This document shows, in pieces, positions 35,972 through 44,714 of a stretch of 64,000 nucleotides of DNA. Origin of the DNA: Enterococcus caccae ATCC BAA-1240. GTDB lineage: Bacteria > Bacillota > Bacilli > Lactobacillales > Enterococcaceae. The translations under genes and the position numbers were made by a program. Each line of letters opens with the position of its first letter. Position 1 is the stretch's first letter. The stretch spans positions 435,827-499,826 of the forward strand of contig NZ_KE136473.1 in the NCBI RefSeq assembly GCF_000407145.1. Reading direction: 5' to 3'. The notes below the pieces were generated by a model. The model had not been told where the DNA came from and ran no database searches. It saw only the letters and a list, made by a program, of their open reading frames with translations.

Positions 35972-36979
35972 TTGTTCCCTGAGAAAATAGAAAAGGCTTT
36001 CGGTTTAATGGAACAGTCTATCCAATTGCTTAAACAATCTTTAGACACATCTTTCTTGGATGCTTATACTGAAAATGGTGAGAATATCATTGATAATTTT
36101 CAAGTACGCGTCTTGGATGGCGTCCCTGATGAGCAAACTGCCCAAAAACTCAAAACTATTTATCAACAGCTTCAAGCAATCGAATTGGAACCAGAAGAAA
36201 TTAGACGTTTGTCACAGTTGATTTTACTTAAAGGGAATAAAACAGAGTCCTTGCAGGCAAATCATCAATTAACGCCGGATAGTATCGGTTTCCTATTTGT
36301 TTATTTGATTGAACAACTATACAGTCCTGAACAATCACTAAAGATATTAGACATTGCAACAGGAATGGGCAATCTTCTCTTAACAATCACCCTTAACTTG
36401 AATATTGCGAAGTATACAGTTCAAGGGTTTGGTGTGGATATTGATGATACATTGCTTTCAGTTTCTGCTACTAATAATGAGTGGACAAAAGCTACTATAC
36501 AATTATTCCATCAGGACGGCTTACAAGATTTACTTGTCGATCCAGTAGATATAGCGGTCAGCGATTTGCCAATTGGTTATTATCCAAACGATGAGAAGGC
36601 GAATGAATTTGATTCTGCTGCAGAGGAAGGTCATAGTTATGCACATCATTTATTGATGGAGCAGGCAATGAAGTTTGTTAAACCTGATGGGTATGGACTA
36701 TTTTTGATACCAACCAATATTTTAGAGACAGAACAGAGTTCTTACTTCAAAAATTGGCTACAAAAAAATGTCTATCTGCAAGGCATGATTCAATTGCCAG
36801 ATGAATTGTTTAAATCAGTACAATCAAGAAAGAGTATTTTGTTTGTCCAAAATAAAGGGGAACATAGTGAACAAGCACCAGAAGTTCTTGTTGCTAAATT
36901 AGGTTCATTGAAAGACCCTACAAAAATCACACAATTTTTTCAACAATTTGAGGCTTGGAAGTCTTCAAATTTAAAATAA
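35972..36979 (+). CDS. Class I SAM-dependent methyltransferase, YtxK-like
   Basis: The 335-residue protein has an N-terminal helical region and an N6-adenine-MTase-like domain: SAM motif [14 protein letters not shown] (near residue 130), and SDLPIGYYP standing for the catalytic NPPY motif, as in the YtxK group beside comG and ackA in many Firmicutes. ATG 35951 has no ribosome site; TTG 35972 has GAGGTG six bases upstream and is preferred. The target is unknown. ackA follows after 26 bp and is probably co-transcribed. Confidence 0.82.
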   Translation: MFPEKIEKAFGLMEQSIQLLKQSLDTSFLDAYTENGENIIDNFQVRVLDGVPDEQTAQKLKTIYQQLQAIELEPEEIRRLSQLILLKGNKTESLQANHQLTPDSIGFLFVYLIEQLYSPEQSLKILDIATGMGNLLLTITLNLNIAKYTVQGFGVDIDDTLLSVSATNNEWTKATIQLFHQDGLQDLLVDPVDIAVSDLPIGYYPNDEKANEFDSAAEEGHSYAHHLLMEQAMKFVKPDGYGLFLIPTNILETEQSSYFKNWLQKNVYLQGMIQLPDELFKSVQSRKSILFVQNKGEHSEQAPEVLVAKLGSLKDPTKITQFFQQFEAWKSSNLK

Positions 36980-37005
36980 AACAACTGATAAAAGAGGAGA
37001 GTATT

Positions 37006-38193
37006 ATGTCTAAAACAATTGCAATCAATGCTGGAAGTTCAAGTTTAAAATGGCAGTTATACCAAATGCCAACTGAAGAAGTCATCGCAAAAGGAATCGT
37101 TGAGCGAATTGGTTTAAATGATTCAATCTTTACAATTAAATATGGCGAAGATGAAAAATATGAAGAAATCGTTGACATCAATAATCATGATGTTGCAGTA
37201 AAAATGTTATTAGATAAATTGACTGAATTGAACATCCTAGCTTCTTATGATGAAATTACAGGTGTTGGACATCGTGTAGTTGCAGGCGGAGAAGACTTTA
37301 AGGATTCTGTTGTTATTGATGACGAAGTTTTAGCGAAAATCGAAAAATTAGCAGATCTTGCACCATTGCACAACCCAGCAAATGCAATGGGAATTAAAGC
37401 GTTCAAAAAAATCTTACCTGAAATTATCAGTGTTGCGGTTTTTGATACAGCATTCCATACAACAATGCCAAAACACAACTTTTTATACAGTATTCCAACT
37501 GAATACTATGACAAATATGCCGCTCGTAAATATGGTGCACATGGAACAAGCCATAAATATGTTGCTGATCGTGCAGCAGAAATGCTTGGACGTCCAATTG
37601 AAGAATTAAAAATCATTACTTGTCATTTAGGTAACGGTGCTTCAATCACAGCTGTTGATGGTGGTAAATCTGTTGATACATCAATGGGCTTCACGCCACT
37701 TGCAGGTGTGACAATGGGAACTCGTTCTGGGGATATCGATCCTTCTTTACTTGCTTACCTAATGGAAAAACTTGAATTGACAGATATCAAAGATATGATC
37801 GATATTTTAAATAAAAAATCAGGTCTACTTGGCTTGACTGGTATTTCTAGTGATATGCGTGATTTAGAAGCAAATATGGACAAAGAAGCTGTTCAAGTTG
37901 CTTATGACATCTTTACAGACCGTATCCGTAAGTATATTGGTAGTTACGTAACTGTATTAAACGGTGTAGATGCAATTGTCTTTACTGCTGGTATCGGTGA
38001 GAATGACTCACACGTTCGTAGTGAAGTAATCAAAGGCATGACTTGGTTCGGTTGTGAATTAGATGAAGAGAAAAATAATGTTCGTGGAAAACAATCAGTG
38101 ATCTCTACGGATGATTCTAAAGTGAAAGTATTATTGATTCCAACAGATGAGGAATTAATGATTGCTCGTGATGTTGAACGTTTAAGAAAATAG
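37006..38193 (+). CDS. ackA: Acetate kinase
   Basis: AckA makes acetate and ATP from acetyl phosphate and ADP, the ATP-yielding step of heterofermentative and pyruvate metabolism. It is 395 residues. The ASKHA motifs are present: [11 protein letters not shown] (residue 7), [32 protein letters not shown] and FTAGIGEND. The ATG at 37006 follows GAGGAG. A strong hairpin ends the unit, which also includes the YtxK-like gene. No cre site is evident immediately upstream. Confidence 0.97.
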   Translation: MSKTIAINAGSSSLKWQLYQMPTEEVIAKGIVERIGLNDSIFTIKYGEDEKYEEIVDINNHDVAVKMLLDKLTELNILASYDEITGVGHRVVAGGEDFKDSVVIDDEVLAKIEKLADLAPLHNPANAMGIKAFKKILPEIISVAVFDTAFHTTMPKHNFLYSIPTEYYDKYAARKYGAHGTSHKYVADRAAEMLGRPIEELKIITCHLGNGASITAVDGGKSVDTSMGFTPLAGVTMGTRSGDIDPSLLAYLMEKLELTDIKDMIDILNKKSGLLGLTGISSDMRDLEANMDKEAVQVAYDIFTDRIRKYIGSYVTVLNGVDAIVFTAGIGENDSHVRSEVIKGMTWFGCELDEEKNNVRGKQSVISTDDSKVKVLLIPTDEELMIARDVERLRK

Positions 38194-38203
38194 TTTGTAA
38201 TCA

Positions 38204-38254
38204 AAAAGGGGCTGAGATATAACTCAAAGAGTTATATCTCAGCCCCTTTTTGAT
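38204..38254. terminator. Bidirectional terminator between ackA and uspA
   Basis: AAAAAGGGGCTGAGATATAACTC pairs fully with its complement around AAA, with T runs in both directions. It serves ackA on plus and uspA on minus. The AGATATAACTC core is shared with the dispersed hairpins. Confidence 0.95.
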
Positions 38255-38274
38255 CCGAATCAACATTGGTAAAT

Positions 38275-38751
38275 CTAGTCTTCATCTTGATTAACAGGGA
38301 TTTTGTTATCTAAATCAGTTCTTACAACTAATACATCACAAGCGGCATTGCGAATAACATATTCAGAAACAGAGCCAATGAATAATCGTTCGACAGCATT
38401 TAAACCAGTAGCACCTAACATGATCAAATCAACTTCCTGATCTTGAGGTAATTGTTTTGCAATCAAAGGCTTTGGAGAGCCGTATTCAATGACACTAGAG
38501 ACCTTTTCACAACCATGTTCTTTTGCTTGTTTCTTGTAACCTTCTAGTGTTTGTTTGGCCATTTCGGTAGCTTGTTCAGCTAGGACCCCATCAAAAGAAG
38601 AAACGGATTGGAATGCTCGTGTATCGATAACATGAGCGAGCAATAATTCTGCATCATTTCTCATAGCAACATTCATTGCTTTTTGAAAAGCTAATTCTGC
38701 CTCAGAAGATCCATCAACAGCCACCATGATTTTGCGATAATTTTGTAACAT
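38275..38751 (-). CDS. Universal stress protein, UspA family
   Basis: A 158-residue single-domain Usp protein with NYRKIMVAVDGSSEAE at the N-terminus and the ATP-binding motif GATGLNAVERLFIGSVSEYV near residue 120 (G-2x-G-9x-G-S), so it is likely the ATP-binding class. The ATG at 38751 has AAGGAG eight bases upstream. It is transcribed alone, convergent to ackA. The exact role, usually stress survival, is not readable. Confidence 0.9.
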   Translation of the reverse strand: MLQNYRKIMVAVDGSSEAELAFQKAMNVAMRNDAELLLAHVIDTRAFQSVSSFDGVLAEQATEMAKQTLEGYKKQAKEHGCEKVSSVIEYGSPKPLIAKQLPQDQEVDLIMLGATGLNAVERLFIGSVSEYVIRNAACDVLVVRTDLDNKIPVNQDED

Positions 38752-38848
38752 TATAACCACTCCTTTTCAAATAATTGAAAATACATAGTTCTTGATAGTT
38801 TAATTGTAGAACAAAATCTTAAAAAAGCAAATAAAAAAGAAGAGACTG

Positions 38849-39127
38849 TTATAGAATCTTCTTGGCAAACATAACACTAAATACAGCTGAAATTACAAGT
38901 AAACTAAAAATATAGAACAAGGAAAAAAACTTCAAATTAAAGATTCCAACTAGGATACCAATAGCAGCTAAAATCAAATAAAAGACACCAAACTGATGTA
39001 AAAATTGCATATTCTCATCAGGTTCACCGTTGTGCATCAAGGGTAAAAAAATAGGTGCTTTTTTTAATAAATAGATACCAATAATAATCAATAATGCTAC
39101 AGATACAAAAATAAGTACGCGAATCAT
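38849..39127 (-). CDS. Small membrane protein, three helices, unknown function
   Basis: A 92-residue protein with three hydrophobic stretches (about residues 3-20, 40-60, 65-85) and short charged linkers (LMHNGEPDENM). The ATG at 39127 follows GGAGG nine bases upstream. I do not recognise the family. It sits between uspA and the 6S RNA gene on the same strand, with no visible terminator between it and 6S RNA, so it may be read from the end of that transcript or its own promoter. Confidence 0.7.
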   Translation of the reverse strand: MIRVLIFVSVALLIIIGIYLLKKAPIFLPLMHNGEPDENMQFLHQFGVFYLILAAIGILVGIFNLKFFSLFYIFSLLVISAVFSVMFAKKIL

Positions 39128-39191
39128 GCATTGAACCTCCATCAAATAAAAAACAATTTGCAAAGTGCAAATTGTTTAAAAATCTAAAATA

Positions 39192-39391
39192 AAAAGGTAA
39201 AATCCGTCGATGCCGTTATTCGTCCTATAGTATTGAACCCGCAAACAAAGCAGGTGGGTTCCACGACTGACAGCTTCGAACTACCAAGTGATAAGGCATG
39301 TTACCAGCTTAGGTACCAGAAGGATCCCTAGATATCAATAAAATGTTCGGTCAACACACAAAAAAGACAACGCGTACATCACAGATTTACC
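39192..39391 (-). ncRNA. ssrS: 6S RNA
   Basis: This RNA mimics an open promoter and sequesters sigma-A RNA polymerase. On the minus strand the promoter is excellent: TTGCTG (39426-39421), 17 bp, TATTAT (39403-39398). The predicted start near 39391 begins GGTAAATC, and the 3' end (GGATTTTACC then TTTTT, near 39196) pairs with it; the next stretches (GTGATG... and ...CATCGAC) continue the closing stem. Length is about 200 nt, with a GAACCC / GGGTTC inner stem. Position beside rarA is conserved in Firmicutes such as B. subtilis bsrA. Confidence 0.85.
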
Positions 39392-39452
39392 ATCTTTATA
39401 ATAGCACAACATAGAGCAAACAGCAATGAGAGTGCTTTATATTGAAAGCGGA

Positions 39453-40742
39453 TTATTTTGCATTTTTCTTACCTTTTTTCCAGTTTTGAATTCTTTGATA
39501 CTGCTGGTGTAATGCCTGTTCATACTTTCCTGTGTCTATGGGCTCATAATAATGAGCATTTTTTATTTTATCAGGAAGATACTGTTGGTTTACCCAAGCA
39601 TTTTCAAAATTATGAGGATACTGATAACCAATTCCTCGATTTAAATCTTTGGCGCCTGAATAGTGACTATCACGTAAATGATCAGGAACATCTCCAGCTT
39701 TTCCTTCACGAATATCAGCTAAGGCAGCATCAATTGCACTGATAGCAGAATTTGATTTTGGTGATAAGCATAAATCGATCACTACACTGGCAAGTGGGAT
39801 ACGAGCTTCGGGGAAACCCAGTTTCTCTGCTGCTTGAACAGCTGTAATCGTGCGTGCGGCAGCGGGAGGATTACCTAAACCAATATCTTCATAAGCAATC
39901 ACCATCAAGCGACGACAAATAATCGGCAGATCACCTGCTTCGACTAATCTGGCTAGGTAATGTAGTGCTGCATCGACATCACTACCTCGGATCGATTTTT
40001 GAAATGCTGAAATCACATCATAATGAGCGTCACCATTTTTATCATGAGTCAATGCTTTGCGTTGCACACATTCTTCAATGATGGAGAGGCTAATCTTAAT
40101 TTCTTTATCCTCGTTTTCAGGTGTTGACTTTACAGCTAATTCCAGACCATTTAAGGCACTACGCAAGTCACCGTTTGTTGCACGAGATAAATGCTGCAAG
40201 GCTTTTTCTTCTATGACAACAGGAAATTCGCCTAAGCCACGTTCCTTATCAGCCAACGCTTCTTTAATTGCTTTTTGAATATCTAGTTCAGATAAAGGCT
40301 TTACTTCAAAAATTTGTGTTCTGCTGCGAATGGCTGGATTAATCGTGATATAAGGATTTTCCGTAGTTGCTCCGATCATAATGATCCGACCACTTTCAAG
40401 GTGGGGCAGTAAAAAATCTTGTTTTGTTTTATCCAAGCGATGAACCTCATCTAGCAACAAGATTACAGTACCACTCATTTTTGCTTCTTCAGCGACGATT
40501 TGCAAATCTTTTTTTGTATCAGTCGCTGCGTTCAATAAACGAAAAGCATAATTTGTAGAACCCGCAATTGCACTGGCGATACTTGTCTTACCAGTACCAG
40601 GGGGACCATATAAAATCATGGATGAAAGCATACGTGCTTCGACCATTCTACGAATGATTTTTCCTGGTCCAACAAGATGTTGTTGACCAACGACTTCATC
40701 TAAATTACGTGGTCGCATGCGATAAGCTAATGGTTTTTGCAT
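39453..40742 (-). CDS. rarA: Replication-associated recombination AAA+ ATPase RarA (MgsA)
   Basis: RarA is a clamp-loader-like AAA+ ATPase acting at stalled replication forks. The 429-residue protein shows Walker A GPPGTGKTS (near 48), Walker B LLLDEVHR, sensor 1 GATTENP and the C-terminal tetramerisation region (IGLGNPPAAARTITAV). It begins MQKPLAYRMRPRNLDEVVGQ; the start has GAGG upstream. It is divergent from mpg; the 6S RNA promoter begins within its 3' flank. Confidence 0.94.
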   Translation of the reverse strand: MQKPLAYRMRPRNLDEVVGQQHLVGPGKIIRRMVEARMLSSMILYGPPGTGKTSIASAIAGSTNYAFRLLNAATDTKKDLQIVAEEAKMSGTVILLLDEVHRLDKTKQDFLLPHLESGRIIMIGATTENPYITINPAIRSRTQIFEVKPLSELDIQKAIKEALADKERGLGEFPVVIEEKALQHLSRATNGDLRSALNGLELAVKSTPENEDKEIKISLSIIEECVQRKALTHDKNGDAHYDVISAFQKSIRGSDVDAALHYLARLVEAGDLPIICRRLMVIAYEDIGLGNPPAAARTITAVQAAEKLGFPEARIPLASVVIDLCLSPKSNSAISAIDAALADIREGKAGDVPDHLRDSHYSGAKDLNRGIGYQYPHNFENAWVNQQYLPDKIKNAHYYEPIDTGKYEQALHQQYQRIQNWKKGKKNAK

Positions 40743-40999
40743 CGTTGAACCTCCTTATTTTAAACGTGTAGCAAGCTTACCTAGTCTCGCATAAAAATAA
40801 AAAAATCAGAGAGTGGCGTTTTTTGCTACCATTATATTCATCTATATGTATCTATTATATCATAAAGAACGTACGTTTGTACTAGGTGTTGGTTTGTCAA
40901 TTAAAACAAGAAAAAAATCATAATTTATCTTACGAATCGTTTCTTATTTAAATGGATAATAGGGGTAGATTCGTGTATTATAGGAGGTGGTGAAAAATA

Positions 41000-41638
41000 A
41001 TGAATGAAACAATACAATTTTTTAATACAAAGTCGACAGAAGAAATTGCTCAATTTTTATTGGGAATGTACTTAGAACACGAAACAGAATTTGGGATTCT
41101 TGCGGGATATATCGTTGATACAGAAGCTTATCTCGGACCAGAAGATGAAGCGGCTCATAGTTTTGGCTTGCGCGACACGCCTCGTCTCAAAGCAATGTAT
41201 GAAAAACCAGGAACCATTTATCTATATACTATGCATACACATCTGATTTTAAATATGGTGACACAAGAAAAAGGGAAGCCACAGGGTGTGATGATCCGGG
41301 CGATTGAACCTGTTGAAGGCATTGAAAAAATGGAAATAAATCGCAATGGACGAAAAGGCATTGAACTGTCTAATGGGCCTGGGAAGTTAGTTGCTGCTTT
41401 AGGGATTGATCGAGCTTTATATGGGGAATCCATTTTTGATAGTGCGTTACGAATTGTTCCAGAAAAAAGAAAAACACCAAAGAACATCATCTCACTTCCT
41501 AGGATTGGGATTCCCAATAAAGGTATTTGGACAGACTTGCCTTTGCGATACGTCGTTGCAGGAAATCCTTATATTTCTAAACAAAGAAGAAGTGATGTCG
41601 ATCAAAAGGCCTTGGGCTGGAAGGAAGAAACAAAATGA
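41000..41638 (+). CDS. DNA-3-methyladenine glycosylase (AAG/MPG family)
   Basis: This base-excision enzyme removes alkylated purines from DNA. The 212-residue protein has the family core: ILAGYIVDTEAYLGPEDEAAHSF (catalytic Glu and substrate loop, about residues 33-55), GTIYLYTMHTHLILNMVT, and SNGPGKLVAALGID. AGGAGG precedes the ATG by nine bases. It begins a cluster (DUF3013, prmA, rsmE, DeoC-like) with 4-bp overlap to the next gene. Confidence 0.92.
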   Translation: MNETIQFFNTKSTEEIAQFLLGMYLEHETEFGILAGYIVDTEAYLGPEDEAAHSFGLRDTPRLKAMYEKPGTIYLYTMHTHLILNMVTQEKGKPQGVMIRAIEPVEGIEKMEINRNGRKGIELSNGPGKLVAALGIDRALYGESIFDSALRIVPEKRKTPKNIISLPRIGIPNKGIWTDLPLRYVVAGNPYISKQRRSDVDQKALGWKEETK

Positions 41639-42120
41639 AAAAAGCAACAATGTTAACATACTTAGATCAACAAATCACCAAAAATATTACTGAATATGAT
41701 GTCGCTCTTGACTGGAATACAAGAAACCATTCCATTGAAGTGGTTTTTCGCTTATTTGCTGAAAATCAAGCACACGAACAAATTGACGATGCGACAGGAA
41801 TCGTTTCTGAAGAAGAAATCATTGAATTTGAAGATGGTGTATTATTTTATAATCCTGAAAAAACAACTGTAGATGAAGACGAGTACTTGGCAGTGATCCC
41901 TTATGAAGGAAAAAAAGGCATTAAACGATCTGTATTGGATGGTTTTGTCACGTATTTAAACGATGTACTAACTGAAGGTCAAAGCGACTTGCTAGACTTT
42001 TTGACAGATGAAAATCAGGAAGTGTTCGAGTTGAAATGGTCAAAAGAAGAGTTTGAAAAAGCAGTTCAACACTACCAAAAAGTAGATGGCGATGAATATA
42101 TCGCTTATCCAAGCTATTAA
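41635..42120 (+). CDS. DUF3013-family protein
   Basis: A 161-residue acidic protein, conserved in Lactobacillales and of unknown function; I assign DUF3013 from the overall pattern (YLDQQITKNITEYDVALDWNTRNH... and the Glu/Asp-rich middle). There is no signal peptide or membrane helix. It overlaps mpg by 4 bp and precedes prmA by 13 bp, so it is translated with DNA repair and ribosome modification genes. Confidence 0.7.
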   Translation: MKKATMLTYLDQQITKNITEYDVALDWNTRNHSIEVVFRLFAENQAHEQIDDATGIVSEEEIIEFEDGVLFYNPEKTTVDEDEYLAVIPYEGKKGIKRSVLDGFVTYLNDVLTEGQSDLLDFLTDENQEVFELKWSKEEFEKAVQHYQKVDGDEYIAYPSY

Positions 42121-42133
42121 AAGAGGTGATCGT

Positions 42134-43081
42134 ATGAAATGGACAGAAGTAAAAGTTGAAACAGCTAGCGAAGCGGTTGAAGCAATTTCCAATATTATGA
42201 TGGAAGCAGGTGCTAGTGGTGTAGCTATCGAAGACGCTTTAGATGTGGAAAATTTTCAAAGTGATCTTTATGGGGAATTATTAGATAAAGAACAATTTAC
42301 ACATATTAAAGATGGTGCGTTGGTAATGGCTTATTTTCCGGAAACAACTTTTTTACCAGAAATATTACCTTTTATCAAGGAAAGTATCACTCGTTTACCA
42401 GAATTTGGCTTAAGCATTGGTAAAAATGATGTAACTGTTAGTGAAGTCGCTGAAAGTGATTGGGCAACGGCGTGGAAAAAATATTACCATCCAGTTCGTG
42501 TCACTCGTTTTCTAACAATCGTTCCAAGTTGGGAGAAATATGATGCACAAGATGAGGGTGAAAAAATTATTACCTTGGATCCAGGAATGGCTTTTGGAAC
42601 AGGTACTCATCCAACAACTCGTTTAACCTTGCAAGCTTTGGAAACTGTATTACGTGGAGGAGAAACGTTGCTTGACGTGGGAACAGGTTCTGGTGTACTG
42701 AGTATTGCTAGTAAATATCTAGGAGCTAAAGAGGTGTATGCCTATGATCTAGATGAAGTTGCTGTGTCTGCAGCTAAAGAAAATATGGATATGAATCCGA
42801 TCGCAAGTGATGTTCACGTTTCAGCGAATGACTTATTAAAAGATGTATTGATTGAAGCTGATGTAATCGTCGCAAATATTTTAGCTGATATCATCACTCT
42901 AATGATCAAAGATGCTTGGCGTTTATTGAAAAATGATGGAACATTGATTGTTTCAGGGATTATTCATGAGAAAAAAGCGATGATTATTGAAAAAATGACT
43001 GAAATGGGTTTTCTTGTGGATCAGATTTTCCAACAAGGAGATTGGTATGCGATTATTTTAAAGAAAACAGAGGAAGAGTAA
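42134..43081 (+). CDS. prmA: Ribosomal protein L11 methyltransferase
   Basis: PrmA trimethylates ribosomal protein L11. It has 315 residues: N-terminal L11-recognition domain, then a SAM domain with motif LLDVGTGSGVLSIA (near residue 180), DPGMAFGTGTHPTTRL just before it and NILADII as the catalytic-loop motif. The ATG at 42134 follows AAGAGGTGA. rsmE follows after one base beyond the stop. Confidence 0.95.
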   Translation: MKWTEVKVETASEAVEAISNIMMEAGASGVAIEDALDVENFQSDLYGELLDKEQFTHIKDGALVMAYFPETTFLPEILPFIKESITRLPEFGLSIGKNDVTVSEVAESDWATAWKKYYHPVRVTRFLTIVPSWEKYDAQDEGEKIITLDPGMAFGTGTHPTTRLTLQALETVLRGGETLLDVGTGSGVLSIASKYLGAKEVYAYDLDEVAVSAAKENMDMNPIASDVHVSANDLLKDVLIEADVIVANILADIITLMIKDAWRLLKNDGTLIVSGIIHEKKAMIIEKMTEMGFLVDQIFQQGDWYAIILKKTEEE

Positions 43082-43082
43082 G

Positions 43083-43832
43083 ATGCAGCGTTACTTTTTA
43101 GCAGAACCTTATGAAGCGAAAGATCATTATAGGATCACAGGAGAAAATTATCATCATATCGTTCGAGTAATGCGAATGGAGCCTGGTCAGCAAGTTTTTT
43201 TAGCGTTTAGAGATCGTTTGGCAATCATTGCAGAAATCACTGACATAACAGAAGAAGCGGTTGTTTTGAAAGAAATAAGTAAAGAGCTAGTAGAAAAAGA
43301 GTTACCAGTTAATGTTACGATTGCTTGTGGCTATCCTAAAGCCGATAAATTTGAATGGGTTGTTCAAAAAGGCACAGAACTTGGCAGTCATAAATTTGTG
43401 GGCTTTCCTGCTAAAGCTTCAGTCGTAAAGTGGGATCATAAAAAGTTAGCAAAGAAGACAGAGCGGTTGAAAAAAATTGCTACAGAAGCAGCTGAGCAGT
43501 CTCATCGCCAGTTTGCACCAGATATTTTATTATTAGAAAAAGAACAAGACGTGATCGATATTTTTTCTAGTTACGATAAAGTGTTGATTGCGTACGAAGA
43601 GTCTGCGAAAATTGGGGAACGCAGTCGCTTTGCAACAACACTTTCGGAGATGGTTGGTGGAGAGTCGATTCTATTTATTTTTGGTCCAGAGGGTGGTTTT
43701 TCACCCGCAGAAATAACAGAATTTCAAGAGCACGGTGGTATTGTTTGTGGGTTAGGCCCGCGTATTTTACGTGCAGAGACGGCGCCACTATACGTTTTAA
43801 GTGCAATTAGTTATCATTTTGAATTAGTGTAA
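43083..43832 (+). CDS. rsmE: 16S rRNA (uracil1498-N3)-methyltransferase
   Basis: RsmE methylates U1498 of 16S rRNA. The 249-residue SPOUT enzyme has an N-terminal PUA-like domain (HHIVRVMRMEPGQ) and a knotted C-terminus with LFIFGPEGGFSPAEI and LGPRILRAETAPLYVLSA. It starts one base after the prmA stop with GAGG inside that gene's end. Another rRNA/ribosome modifier next to prmA, as in many Firmicutes. Confidence 0.95.
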   Translation: MQRYFLAEPYEAKDHYRITGENYHHIVRVMRMEPGQQVFLAFRDRLAIIAEITDITEEAVVLKEISKELVEKELPVNVTIACGYPKADKFEWVVQKGTELGSHKFVGFPAKASVVKWDHKKLAKKTERLKKIATEAAEQSHRQFAPDILLLEKEQDVIDIFSSYDKVLIAYEESAKIGERSRFATTLSEMVGGESILFIFGPEGGFSPAEITEFQEHGGIVCGLGPRILRAETAPLYVLSAISYHFELV

Positions 43833-43849
43833 GAGTTAGGGGGCTATTT

Positions 43850-44497
43850 ATGGAGTTAGAGTTGCAAAGACTTTCAATCATGTTAATGGATCCAGAACTA
43901 ACGGATCAACAGTTTACAGAAGAGATTCTGTTTCTAAAGGAATTTCCTGTACGTTCAATTTTTGTTTTACCCTATAATGTTGCAAGAGCGAAACAATTAT
44001 TAACTGGAACAATGATCCAGGTGGCTAGCTTTGTAGATTTTCCGTTGGGTGGCGGGACGTTAGCCAAAAAGGCGTTTGAAACAGGACAATTATATAGAGA
44101 TGGAGCAGCCGATGTTTTTGTGACAATGATTCCAGATCAGTTAGAAATTTATGGCAATGAAAGCTATCAAGCATTAGAACAACTGTCATTTGGACGAAAT
44201 GCTCTAGGCTTCTTTTTAGATAGTAGCCAGTTAACAAGTAATCAAAAGCAGCAGTTGACGATGGATTTGGCAGAACTAAAAGTCAATGCGATTGCGCTAG
44301 GACTAAATTTAACGATGGAACAAGCAATCAATGATATGAGTATATTCCGAACAGGAAGAAGAAAACAATTGACCTTTCAAGTAAATGTAAAAGCACCAAC
44401 ATTACTTGAAATTGAACTTCTTTTTCAAGCAGGTGCTACGTATATTGGAATTAGTAATGGTCGTGAGATATTACCGTTAATATCAAAATGGAATTAA
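43850..44497 (+). CDS. DeoC-like TIM-barrel protein lacking catalytic residues
   Basis: The 215-residue protein aligns by eye with deoxyribose-phosphate aldolase: VASFVDFPLGG for DeoC IGFPHG, DGAADVFVTMIPDQL for GADEVDVVFPYRAL, and a late AGATYIGIS phosphate-loop-like segment. The DeoC catalytic lysine (KTSTG strand) reads ALGLN, the second lysine (GFKPAGG) reads FQVNVKAP, and the aspartate is replaced, so aldolase activity is unlikely. GGGGG precedes the ATG, 17 bp after rsmE. Its product lies 217 bp before the relA start. The function is unknown. Confidence 0.65.
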   Translation: MELELQRLSIMLMDPELTDQQFTEEILFLKEFPVRSIFVLPYNVARAKQLLTGTMIQVASFVDFPLGGGTLAKKAFETGQLYRDGAADVFVTMIPDQLEIYGNESYQALEQLSFGRNALGFFLDSSQLTSNQKQQLTMDLAELKVNAIALGLNLTMEQAINDMSIFRTGRRKQLTFQVNVKAPTLLEIELLFQAGATYIGISNGREILPLISKWN

Positions 44498-44508
44498 ACC
44501 TTGAGGAA

Positions 44509-44585
44509 TTGAAAATCCAGAAAAATGTTAGTATAATAAAAGATGTTGGAAGTGCTACTGTTTCAAGTGGTGCTTTTCTTTTTTT
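44509..44585 (+). promoter_or_regulatory. relA promoter followed by an intrinsic-terminator-like hairpin
   Basis: TTGAAA (44509-44514), 17 bp, TATAAT (44532-44537) is a near-consensus promoter with a start near 44543. A hairpin AAGTGCTACT (44550-44559) / AGTGGTGCTT (44566-44575), fully paired if G-U is allowed, is followed by TTTTCTTTTTTT, so most transcripts could stop after about 40 nt. The remainder of the leader to relA (about 130 nt) has AAAGGAG at its end. Confidence 0.65.
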
Positions 44586-44714
44586 CAATGTTTGATTATT
44601 TACATAAATATAAGGGATACTTGACCCATAAGTTGAAGGAGTATTTCTATTTAGGAAGCGAATCTGACTTAGAGATAAAAAATATCCAACCTATAAGTAA
44701 AAGGAGTGAGGATC

